7,906 nt of DNA from an uncultured Bacilli bacterium (GCA_947628495.1 CANRAC010000045.1:1-7906); one strand, 5' to 3'. Shown: positions 1-6,176, counted from the stretch's first letter. Translations and numbers: made by a program. The notes: a model not told the origin generated them from the sequence alone.

Positions 1-638
1 ATTTTACTTCCTTTCACTACTTCTTTTATATTATCATATTTTCCTTCATTAAATGTTAACATTAATTTTTCAATATTTGTTAATCTAGATTTATTATAAA
101 ACTTTTCTCTTATATTTGGTAGATATATAAATATAAATTTTATTTTATCCGTTAAAATATAATTTTCATTTTGAATATAATATTCTTCCATTGTCGTATT
201 ATTTCCTTTAAATTTAAAGTTGCATATATTTATTTGGATTACTTGTTGAAATTTATATTCTCTGCCTTTTTGTCTTGGACTGCGATATATTTCGTTAGCA
301 TAATCAACATTTCTTTCTAAAGCTTGAATATTAGGAAAATTATTCATTTCTATATTATAAACTTTTTTGTTTATTTTTACTATTAAATCTACTGTCTTTT
401 TACTATCGTGATAATTTTCTTTATCTATTGTATTTTTGATAAATTTAATATTATCCATAATATATTCGTATTTTAAATCGGTACAATAAGATATTAAAGT
501 GGCAACATATTGTTTTCTTTTTTCATTGTTTAACATAGTATAAAACATGTCATCAATTACTAAAGGTATAAATTTACTGTCTTTCCTAAACTTATAAGCA
601 TATTTAGCTTCGGTCGGCTGTTCAAATAATATTGGCAT
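1..638 (-). CDS. PD-(D/E)XK nuclease family protein (Rpn / transposase-associated type), 3' end cut by window edge
   Basis: The minus strand is open from an ATG at 638 to the window edge: 212 codons with no stop, so the gene continues to the left. A strong ribosome binding site, GGAGGTG at 649-643, lies four bases before the ATG. The protein starts MPILFEQPTEAKYAYKF. Residues 82-99 carry the nuclease core: Asp84 in KKTVDLIV, then Glu97 in YNIEMNN, the E-x-(Q/N) form typical of the PDDEXK_2 group. It is followed by a conserved Arg (109), then Tyr113 and a KGREY segment (124-128). Known members are DNA endonucleases, some of which promote RecA-independent recombination (Rpn proteins) and are often annotated as transposases. 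The usual opening with the deaminated 'FKxxFG' helix is weakly matched near residues 32-40. No transposon ends are visible. The family call is by motif pattern; whether it is active, and its C-terminal part, cannot be judged here. Confidence 0.8.
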   Translation of the reverse strand, partial: MPILFEQPTEAKYAYKFRKDSKFIPLVIDDMFYTMLNNEKRKQYVATLISYCTDLKYEYIMDNIKFIKNTIDKENYHDSKKTVDLIVKINKKVYNIEMNNFPNIQALERNVDYANEIYRSPRQKGREYKFQQVIQINICNFKFKGNNTTMEEYYIQNENYILTDKIKFIFIYLPNIREKFYNKSRLTNIEKLMLTFNEGKYDNIKEVVKGSK

Positions 639-652
639 TTTTCACCTCCATT

Positions 653-681
653 CTATTAAGAACAATAAGTTCTTCTAATAG
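653..681 (-). promoter_or_regulatory. Inverted repeat / leader hairpin upstream of the nuclease gene
   Basis: On the plus strand CTATTAAGAAC (653-663) and GTTCTTCTAATAG (669-681) pair around a five-base loop. The stem is 11 bp, interrupted only by a two-base bulge. In the mRNA the stem would end three bases before the GGAGGTG ribosome binding site of the nuclease gene. It has no U-tract, so it is not a terminator. It could be a 5' mRNA stabilising hairpin, a translational control element, or a DNA operator for a dimeric repressor overlapping the transcription start. The sequence alone does not choose between these. Confidence 0.5.
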
Positions 682-685
682 ATAT

Positions 686-691
686 ATTATA
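686..691 (-). promoter_or_regulatory. Candidate -10 box (TATAAT) for the nuclease gene
   Basis: A perfect TATAAT reads on the minus strand at 691-686, between the WG-operon terminator and the nuclease start. Transcription would begin near 679, right at the edge of the leader inverted repeat. No convincing -35 box lies 16-18 bases upstream and there is no extended TG. In DNA this AT-rich a lone TATAAT is weak evidence, but the upstream terminator means the gene needs a promoter in this gap. Confidence 0.35.
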
Positions 692-721
692 GATAAATAT
701 TTGTTTTCCTTTTTTTGGGGC

Positions 722-750
722 AAAAAAAAATAGAAAAATTTCTATTTTTT
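722..750 (-). terminator. Rho-independent terminator of the WG-repeat operon
   Basis: Read on the minus strand, arms 750-739 and 736-725 form a 12-bp stem (AAAAAATAGAAA paired with TTTCTATTTTTT) with a tiny AT loop. The right arm runs into nine consecutive T (730-722), then CCCC. The hairpin starts within the TAA stop codon of the smaller WG gene (751-749). The stem is mostly A:U, so it relies on length and the long U-tract. It separates the WG operon from the nuclease gene. Confidence 0.75.
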
Positions 751-1723
751 AAAGATCGTAATTATAGGTCTTGTCTCCAATAGTTAAATCTATCTTATTA
801 GTTCCATAGTTTAGTTGACTTTTAAAAGCCTTTTTATAATCATTATTATCTAACTTGATATTTGGACTAATTTTTTTATCGTTAATATAATCATAAATAT
901 ATAAGTTATTATTTTTATCAACAATATTAATATATTTATCGGTAAATGAAAGATAATTAAAGCCATTTTCATCAACTACTCTTTTACCATTATAATCATA
1001 TAAATAGTAGATATTTTCATTTTTTAAACTAATTAAAATATCATTATAGCTAGTAATTTCCCCGGCTAAATAATTACTGATTAAGTCGCCTTCCCCATCA
1101 ATAATTCCCCATAGATTACCATTTTTTACAATATAATTATTAGTTTTAAGAAGATTATTTTCATCTAAATTATCAATTAAACCGATAAAATCATAGGTAA
1201 AATCACTAATAGTTTCTACTTGTTCTCCTAATTTTATAATTCCCCATTTATCCTCCGTATTTTTAACTAAAACTATTTCCGGAGATATCATATTATTGTA
1301 ATTTTTCACCGATTTATAAGTGTTTACTACTTCACTTTTTTCTATATCCCATAAAAGAGTTTGCTCATTATCATAAATAAGAGCATATTTATCTAATAAA
1401 ACATTGATATCTGTTTGCTCAGTTTCTAAGTAATCTAGAGCATAAAGCTTATCATCATTTTCACTTGTTGCATAACTACACGGATCTTTTTGGCATACAT
1501 ATTCTCCTAATAACTCTTTATCTTTATTATAGAAATACAATTTACCATTGCGATATTTGGAGTTACCATTTGTTTCTTTTTGAGGAACATCATTAGTAAT
1601 AGGTTCTTCTTTTTCTTTAACAGGAGTTGTAAACTTAAAATAAACACTTAAAAAGGTCAAAGGAAGCACAATAACTAAGAGCCCAATAATTATTACTAAA
1701 ATTCCAGTATTTTTTCGTTCCAT
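749..1723 (-). CDS. Membrane-anchored WG-repeat-like protein, single-module (324 aa)
   Basis: Unrecognised function. After MERKN, residues 7-29 form one hydrophobic helix (GILVIIIGLLVIVLPLTF), best read as a signal anchor with the C-terminal part outside. A charged linker (35-55) leads to one module of about 265 residues: LYFY at 62-65, a cysteine pair Cys77/Cys82, KWGIIK (159-164), DFTYDFIG (174-181), LWGIID (204-209), AGEITSYN (220-227), YYLYDYNGK (239-247) and LYIYDY (274-279). These short tyrosine-rich beta units, spaced about 33-45 residues, resemble WG repeats and suggest a beta-propeller-like or beta-solenoid fold (inference). The module matches both halves of the upstream larger protein. 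The ATG lies eight bases after the TAG stop of that gene, and its AGGTG site (1733-1729) overlaps that stop codon, so the two are probably translationally coupled. Likely a surface protein; the ligand is unknown. Confidence 0.8.
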   Translation of the reverse strand: MERKNTGILVIIIGLLVIVLPLTFLSVYFKFTTPVKEKEEPITNDVPQKETNGNSKYRNGKLYFYNKDKELLGEYVCQKDPCSYATSENDDKLYALDYLETEQTDINVLLDKYALIYDNEQTLLWDIEKSEVVNTYKSVKNYNNMISPEIVLVKNTEDKWGIIKLGEQVETISDFTYDFIGLIDNLDENNLLKTNNYIVKNGNLWGIIDGEGDLISNYLAGEITSYNDILISLKNENIYYLYDYNGKRVVDENGFNYLSFTDKYINIVDKNNNLYIYDYINDKKISPNIKLDNNDYKKAFKSQLNYGTNKIDLTIGDKTYNYDL

Positions 1724-1731
1724 AAAATCAC

Positions 1732-3828
1732 CTAACTAATTCTCGCCTTAGTCGTTAAATCATAGACAAAGTCTTTAGCTTTTTCGATTTTAGTATTTTG
1801 GGATGTCGCTGCAGTAATGATTAGTTTATTATCCTCCTTGCGCATGGAGAAGGCTGGGACATATCCTTCTTTGGCATTATAGTAAGTAGTCGAAGATAAT
1901 TTTAAAACATCTTTAATTATTCGGTTATCATCATAATCAACAACATTTAAATGATTAGCATCATCAACTAAACCAACAAAATCATCATATAGTTCAACAT
2001 ACTTATAACCATCTTCAAATATTAAGTTGCCGCCAAAATCAAAGACATAGTATTTACCATTATTTAAAACTTTAACATGCTCTTTACTGTAATTACGAAT
2101 TTGGCCAGTATATTCATAAGTTATTTTATTGCCATTATAATCAAGTAAGAAAGATTTATCACCTTTTTTAGCTAAAATATTCTGATGAAGTGTTTCTAAG
2201 CGATCATATTCAAAATTATAGATACTGACTACACTAGTTGGCATCATTTTTAAAAGTCCATATTTATTATTACGATTTTTAGCAATAACGAATTGTTCGG
2301 TTGGTGTAGCGATGTATGGGTCAGTTAAAGTTGGATCACTAAAGGTATTAATAGCATTATAAGTACCTTTAACTTTTTCCTCCGTTAAATCAACTAAGTT
2401 AATAATATTATCATCTTTAATAAATACATAACGATTATTATAAATTGGCGTAATACTAGCAGATTGATAAACTTCATTTGTTTCATTATCATGTTCATTA
2501 GTATCCCCAGCTAAAAAGCAAGTTGTAAATTTATCTTCTGGTTTAGTAATTTTATTTGGATTATTGCAGACATAAGAATTTATTAAAGTTGTCTTGGCTT
2601 CATCAGAATAGAAATAGATTGCCCCATTATAATAGCTTACAAATTTATAATTTTTACTTACTAATCCTTCCAGTAAATTGATAGTTTGACTTTCCTCTTT
2701 ACCATCATTATTAATATTAATAGTTAAATTTGTATCTTCTAAAGAATAAGTATAAGCATAATCTTTAGATTTTTCTTTATTATTTTTATCTTTTTTGATA
2801 GTTGGAACATAATCAGTACTGTGAAGTTCTAATCCTTCTTCTAAATATTTAGTACCATCATATCCCATAATTTTTAATTTATTTTCATTATCAACAGCTA
2901 AATAATATTCATCTAATAAATCAATATAATTTAAATCTTCCGTAATTTTTTGACCTTCATAATCATACAGAATATATTTTCCCGCAGCATCAACAGTCTT
3001 GACATATTTCGCATTATAATTTTTAATTTCCCCAGTTAAATTACTAGTTATTTTTTTACCATCAAGATCCATTAAATAGTAACCATTACCTTCTTTAGCC
3101 ACAATGGTATCATCATTACTTGCTTTATTTTCGGTAACAACGCCTAAATAATCATAAGTAAAATCAACTAAATCGGCTTTTTTTCCACTTGTAAAATCTA
3201 ATATACCATATTCATTTTCTTCATTTAAGGCAAATACTAAATCATCTAAGTTAGCATAAGTTTTAATTGTTTTATAAGTATCTATTACTTTTTGATTTTT
3301 TATATCATATAAACTAACCTTTTTCGCTGATTTTTTTTCGTTATCAAAAACAAAAACATATTTATTTTTAATTATTTTACTTCTCGTTTTATCAGTAGTA
3401 ACATATTTAGTTTCATCAAAGTTATCATCATTATCTTCATAAGCTACATAACATAAATTTTTATCCTTATTCTGACACTTATAACTACCAACATCTTTAT
3501 TGTTTACCACAAAATATAAAACGCCATCTTCATAACGATAATTATCTTTAGCAACTATAACTTGCTTTTTAGTATTATTAACAGGAGCTTCTTTTGTTAA
3601 GATAAAGAATAGAACAGTACTAATTGCTATTACCACTACACATAAAAAGACGACAATGATAATTGTTCTAGTACGTGGTTCTAAATCATCCCATTTATCT
3701 TTTAAACGTCTAAAAATATTTTCTTTTTCTTCTTCCATTTCCCAAGTTGAAGATTTTTTGTCTTCTTCTTGGCCTAAATCTAAGATTTCGATCTCTTCAT
3801 TTTGGTTCCCATTTTTATTCTTTGGCAC
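1732..3828 (-). CDS. Membrane-anchored WG-repeat-like protein with two tandem modules (698 aa)
   Basis: Unrecognised function. The cytoplasmic N-terminus (about 55 residues) is acidic, then basic (FRRLKDKWDDLEPRTRT) before one membrane helix at about 56-77, which predicts an N-in, C-out topology. Two tandem copies of one module follow, about 97-387 and 394-695. Each has a GxxYF start (GVLYFV, GAIYFY), a cysteine pair (Cys118/126; Cys421/437), a YG unit (EYGILD, KYGLLK), a (D/N)F(T/E)YD unit, a TG(E/Q)IxNY unit (TGEIKNYN, TGQIRNYS) and a Y-x-hydrophobic-DxxG unit (YILYDYEG, YYVFDFGG). A lysine-rich linker (about 345-357) lies inside the first copy. GTG at 3828 is chosen because AGGTG (3839-3835) sits six bases before it. 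An in-frame GTG at 3837 also exists, but it is itself part of that AGGTG. First gene of a two-gene operon with its own strong promoter. The paired cysteines suggest an extracellular disulfide (inference). Confidence 0.8.
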   Translation of the reverse strand: MPKNKNGNQNEEIEILDLGQEEDKKSSTWEMEEEKENIFRRLKDKWDDLEPRTRTIIIVVFLCVVVIAISTVLFFILTKEAPVNNTKKQVIVAKDNYRYEDGVLYFVVNNKDVGSYKCQNKDKNLCYVAYEDNDDNFDETKYVTTDKTRSKIIKNKYVFVFDNEKKSAKKVSLYDIKNQKVIDTYKTIKTYANLDDLVFALNEENEYGILDFTSGKKADLVDFTYDYLGVVTENKASNDDTIVAKEGNGYYLMDLDGKKITSNLTGEIKNYNAKYVKTVDAAGKYILYDYEGQKITEDLNYIDLLDEYYLAVDNENKLKIMGYDGTKYLEEGLELHSTDYVPTIKKDKNNKEKSKDYAYTYSLEDTNLTININNDGKEESQTINLLEGLVSKNYKFVSYYNGAIYFYSDEAKTTLINSYVCNNPNKITKPEDKFTTCFLAGDTNEHDNETNEVYQSASITPIYNNRYVFIKDDNIINLVDLTEEKVKGTYNAINTFSDPTLTDPYIATPTEQFVIAKNRNNKYGLLKMMPTSVVSIYNFEYDRLETLHQNILAKKGDKSFLLDYNGNKITYEYTGQIRNYSKEHVKVLNNGKYYVFDFGGNLIFEDGYKYVELYDDFVGLVDDANHLNVVDYDDNRIIKDVLKLSSTTYYNAKEGYVPAFSMRKEDNKLIITAATSQNTKIEKAKDFVYDLTTKARIS

Positions 3829-3834
3829 TGTGAT

Positions 3835-3839
3835 CACCT
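3835..3839 (-). promoter_or_regulatory. Ribosome binding site that sets the start of the two-module WG gene
   Basis: AGGTGATC (3839-3832) is complementary to the GAUCACCU near the 3' end of 16S rRNA, an eight-base match. Its last GTG (3837-3835) is in frame and could be mistaken for the start, but nothing upstream of it resembles a binding site. The GTG at 3828 lies six bases beyond AGGTG, a normal spacing. The real protein should therefore begin MPKNKNGNQNEE. Confidence 0.7.
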
Positions 3840-3848
3840 ACTATGGCG

Positions 3849-3878
3849 ATTATATCATATTTTCTTATTTACTATCAA
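3849..3878 (-). promoter_or_regulatory. Strong extended -10 promoter of the WG-repeat operon
   Basis: On the minus strand TTGATA (3878-3873) is followed by an 18-base spacer and TATAAT (3854-3849), preceded by TGA so that TGnTATAAT is complete. The TG of the extended -10 belongs to the TGA stop codon of the upstream GDPD gene, and the -35 lies within that gene's last codons. Transcription should start near 3842, leaving a leader of only about 14 bases before the GTG start. This is the best promoter match in the window (vegetative sigma-A type). Confidence 0.75.
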
Positions 3879-4484
3879 GTAAAGTTTGTCCTTATATTTA
3901 AAACTTTCATCAATATAAATATGATCCATTAAACCCCAGATAAAAAGTTCAATATTATGAGAAATAAAATAAGCAGCGAGGTCATTGGTTAAGATATTTT
4001 TATAAATGCCAATAAAATCGTAATCATCATAATTTTTTTCACTATTTATAACAATGTTTAAAACGCCTACTTTAAAAGTTCTTTGATACTTGGCTAATTT
4101 TTTGATCACTTTATTGCTAAAACTCCAAACATAAATATCTTTATCTGCGTATTTATTTAACATATTTACTAAATTATCTAAATTCATTTCGTAATCTTTA
4201 ATCTCTATTACTATTTTTTTAGTTGTCGGTAATTTTAAAACATCTTCTAACAAAGGAATTCCTAATTTTTTTAAAGTTTTGGCCTTTTTATTTTTAACTA
4301 GTCCTGTCTTGGTAGTAACTCGATCTAAAAAGGCATCATGAATAACTACAATTTTTTTATCTTTACTTTCCCTTATATCTAATTCAAAACCACAAAAATA
4401 AGGATCATTGATTGCATTTAAAAATGACTCAATTGTATTTTCTCGGCTATTATTTTTATAACCGCGATGGGCAATATATTGCAT
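3855..4484 (-). CDS. Glycerophosphodiester phosphodiesterase family protein (209 aa)
   Basis: GDPD-family TIM-barrel enzyme, which hydrolyses glycerophosphodiesters, from phospholipid or teichoic-acid turnover, to glycerol 3-phosphate and an alcohol. The signature residues are present in order: HRG at 6-8, Glu15 in RENTIESF, Glu34 and Asp36 in FELDIR (metal ligands), His49 in VIHD (second catalytic histidine), and Glu94-Lys96 in VIEIK. A late SFS (121-123) and LFIWGLMD (180-187) match the strands that usually read SF(N/D) and WTVN. No signal peptide or membrane helix is seen, so it should be cytoplasmic. At 209 residues it is shorter than the usual 230-250, mainly in the second half, but the active site is complete. 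ATG at 4484 has AGGTG (4496-4492) seven bases upstream, buried in a hairpin. It ends with TGA, which overlaps the promoter of the next operon. The substrate cannot be told from sequence. Confidence 0.9.
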   Translation of the reverse strand: MQYIAHRGYKNNSRENTIESFLNAINDPYFCGFELDIRESKDKKIVVIHDAFLDRVTTKTGLVKNKKAKTLKKLGIPLLEDVLKLPTTKKIVIEIKDYEMNLDNLVNMLNKYADKDIYVWSFSNKVIKKLAKYQRTFKVGVLNIVINSEKNYDDYDFIGIYKNILTNDLAAYFISHNIELFIWGLMDHIYIDESFKYKDKLYLIVNKKI

Positions 4485-4490
4485 AATAAA

Positions 4491-4524
4491 ACACCTAAAT
4501 TATTTTATTATAAAATTTAGATGT
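4491..4524 (-). promoter_or_regulatory. Hairpin spanning the GDPD ribosome binding site (attenuator-like or terminator)
   Basis: On the minus strand ACATCTAAATT (4524-4514) pairs with AATTTAGGTGT (4501-4491): 11 bp with one G:U, closing a 12-base AT loop that can itself fold (alternative inner pairing 4502-4508 with 4510-4516). The 3' arm contains the AGGTG ribosome binding site of the GDPD gene and is followed by TTTTATT and then the ATG. It may act as a terminator for the cadherin-like gene, or hide the binding site on read-through transcripts. A TATAAT at 4512-4507 lies within the loop and could be a -10 for GDPD, but no -35 is evident. Confidence 0.5.
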
Positions 4525-4540
4525 CTTTTAATTAAATAGC

Positions 4541-5011
4541 CTATTTAAAGAAAATAATTTTTTTAAATATATAAGCAAGAGCAATCCATATTATAACTAA
4601 ACCGACGATTACTAATTTCATATTCATTTTTTGGGGAATGTTTAATTCCGTGGCCGTATTTTCTATTTGCCCAACAGTTTGCGGAGTATTTTTATTGACA
4701 TAGATAATATACGTTTGCGTCTCCGCATTATTTTGGACATTAATCTTAATTTCTTGGCCATCTACTAAATTTTCATTGCCAACTACATCAACTGTCGCCT
4801 TACTATCTTCTAAAGTATAATTGAGATTTAAAGAAGTATCTTCTTCATTAATTGCTACACTATAGGAATTATTATATTTATCAAATTCTGGTGATAAAAA
4901 GTAACCTTCGATACTCAAGGCTGTTAAATAAGCACTATCAGCCCTTGTCATTAAAGGAAAAATGAAAAACAAAATGAAACTCCAAATTATCTTACGCACG
5001 GACATCACCAT
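4541..5011 (-). CDS. Secreted, membrane-tethered protein with a single cadherin-like beta-sandwich domain (156 aa)
   Basis: Residues 6-26 look like a signal peptide: RK, then IIWSFILFFIFPLM, then TRA before DSAYL, a plausible cleavage site. Residues 29-106 match the bacterial cadherin-like beta-sandwich domain: LSIEGYFLSPEFD at the start, a Y-x-V strand (NNSYSVAI), ATVDVVGNENLVDGQ in the middle and ETQTYIIYV at the end. A linker leads to a C-terminal membrane helix (132-149) and a basic tail (KKIIFFK). The mature protein should sit on the outer face of the membrane as one domain on a short stalk. Such domains usually occur in larger surface proteins, in tandem or beside catalytic domains; binding partners are unknown. 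Start choice is uncertain. ATG 5011 has AGGA nine bases upstream. An internal GTG at 4999 (giving MRKIIW) has GGTGAT at the spacing used by the neighbouring genes and yields a cleaner signal peptide. Confidence 0.82.
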   Translation of the reverse strand: MVMSVRKIIWSFILFFIFPLMTRADSAYLTALSIEGYFLSPEFDKYNNSYSVAINEEDTSLNLNYTLEDSKATVDVVGNENLVDGQEIKINVQNNAETQTYIIYVNKNTPQTVGQIENTATELNIPQKMNMKLVIVGLVIIWIALAYIFKKIIFFK

Positions 5012-5043
5012 ATTTATTTTTCCTATTAATTTTTAATCTATAC

Positions 5044-5068
5044 AAAAAAACATCTAAATTTAGATGTT
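5044..5068 (-). terminator. Rho-independent terminator of hemW, overlapping its stop codon
   Basis: Positions 5049-5068 form a perfect 20-base palindrome (AACATCTAAATTTAGATGTT), which folds as a stem of up to 8-9 bp with a short loop. On the minus strand it runs into seven T (5050-5044). The TAA stop of hemW (5069-5067) lies in the 5' arm. Its ACATCTAAATTT element (5067-5056) recurs exactly in the hairpin before the GDPD gene. Confidence 0.75.
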
Positions 5069-6152
5069 AAGCAAATAATTTTAGCAATATTTCATTCATA
5101 ACGTATAATTTTTCAGGATTAATATAAATATAACCATCCGCATAGAGCAAATCTTTACTTTTTAGTAAAGGCATAATTGGAAAAACATCTTGTAAATTAA
5201 GTTCAAACTTTTGAAAAAATTCACTTAAATTTAGACCTTCGGTTTTTCTTAATCCTAACATAACTTCATTTTCCATAATTTCTTGCTTTGATAAAATATT
5301 TTCTTCTAAAACATATTTACCTTCTAAATAATTATTTAAACTACGCGTGTTTTCGTAACGGACACCATGCATATATCCATGCGCACCTAAACCAAAACCG
5401 TAGTAATATTCATTATTCCAATAAGTTAAATTATGTTTAGATTCATAACCAGGACGAGCGAAATTACTAATTTCATAGTGATTATATCCTTCACTTTTAA
5501 GTTTTTTAGTTAGATACTCATACATCTTTGCATCAACGTCTTCATTAAGAGGTTGAATTTCATTTATGGATGCTTTCGTATTTTCTTCTAAAATTAAAGA
5601 ATAAGTACTTATATGTTCAACATTTAATTTTAAGATTTTGGCAAGATCTTTTTTCACAGTGCTTAAAGTTTCATTTGGTAAGGCATACATCAAATCTACA
5701 CTAATATTGTTAAAGCCTAAATTGCGGGCCAGTTTAATTATCTCTTGGGCATCTTCAAAAGAATGCTCTCTTTCCATAAACTTTTGATTATCTTTATCAA
5801 AAGATTCAATACCAATACTTAATCTATTTACTTTGTTTTCTTTTAAAATAGTGAGTAACATTTCATTAATATCATTTAAATTACATTCAAAAGTAAATTC
5901 ACAATCAGATTTTAAATTAAATCTTTGGATAATTTTAAATAATTTCTCTAAATCTTGTTCATCTAAACAAGAAGGAGTCCCGCCCCCAATATATAAAGTT
6001 TCTAATTCTTCGGAATTATATTTTTCAATTATTTCTTCTTCGAGTGTATCTAGATAGTTATTTACCCATTCTTTTTCATAATTCATTTTACAAAAATCAC
6101 AATAAGTACAGATGTGGCGACAAAATGGGATATGTACATAAGCACTTTTCAT
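5067..6152 (-). CDS. hemW: Radical SAM family heme chaperone HemW
   Basis: HemW binds heme and a [4Fe-4S] cluster and is thought to deliver heme to target proteins; it was formerly annotated as oxygen-independent coproporphyrinogen III oxidase. The start MKSAYVHIPFC is typical of the family. The radical SAM cysteines are Cys11, Cys15 and Cys18 (CxxxCxxC). The position that is a fourth Cys in true HemN is Phe20, as in HemW, although an extra Cys21 follows. The SAM-binding GGGTP is at 56-60. IGIESF (113-118) and DLMYALPNET (153-162) follow. HNLTYW at 240-245 is the HNxxYW heme-binding motif that separates HemW from HemN, and GLGAHGY is at 254-260. The C-terminal HemN_C region completes the 361 residues, close to the usual 370-380. 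ATG 6152 has AGGTG (6161-6157) four bases upstream. It follows lepA as in many Bacillota, but a terminator and a candidate promoter lie between them. Confidence 0.95.
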   Translation of the reverse strand: MKSAYVHIPFCRHICTYCDFCKMNYEKEWVNNYLDTLEEEIIEKYNSEELETLYIGGGTPSCLDEQDLEKLFKIIQRFNLKSDCEFTFECNLNDINEMLLTILKENKVNRLSIGIESFDKDNQKFMEREHSFEDAQEIIKLARNLGFNNISVDLMYALPNETLSTVKKDLAKILKLNVEHISTYSLILEENTKASINEIQPLNEDVDAKMYEYLTKKLKSEGYNHYEISNFARPGYESKHNLTYWNNEYYYGFGLGAHGYMHGVRYENTRSLNNYLEGKYVLEENILSKQEIMENEVMLGLRKTEGLNLSEFFQKFELNLQDVFPIMPLLKSKDLLYADGYIYINPEKLYVMNEILLKLFA

Positions 6153-6176
6153 AATTCACCTACTTTATCCACTATT

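Noticed and set aside
1..748. Insertion sequence ends or target duplications around the nuclease gene
   Set aside because: The name 'transposase' is attached to this family, but no terminal inverted repeat or direct repeat flanking the gene is visible on the side in the window; the leader repeat is too short and local.
3855..3857. Possible Mycoplasma code (TGA read as tryptophan)
   Set aside because: TGA is the natural end of the GDPD gene, just before the next promoter and gene, and the tryptophan codons I checked in the window are TGG.
3656..3901. Plus-strand open frame of 81 codons
   Set aside because: Lies opposite the start of the large WG gene and its promoter; its hydrophobic, serine-rich composition is the mirror of an acidic/lysine-rich gene. 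No ribosome binding site was evident.
4532..4548. 17-base palindrome at the stop codon of the cadherin-like gene as a terminator
   Set aside because: Short AT-only arms apart from one G:C pair, and no T-tract after it on the minus strand; the hairpin at 4491-4524 is the better candidate.
5833..6057. Plus-strand open frame of 74 codons
   Set aside because: Entirely antisense to the radical SAM core of hemW, which is unambiguous.
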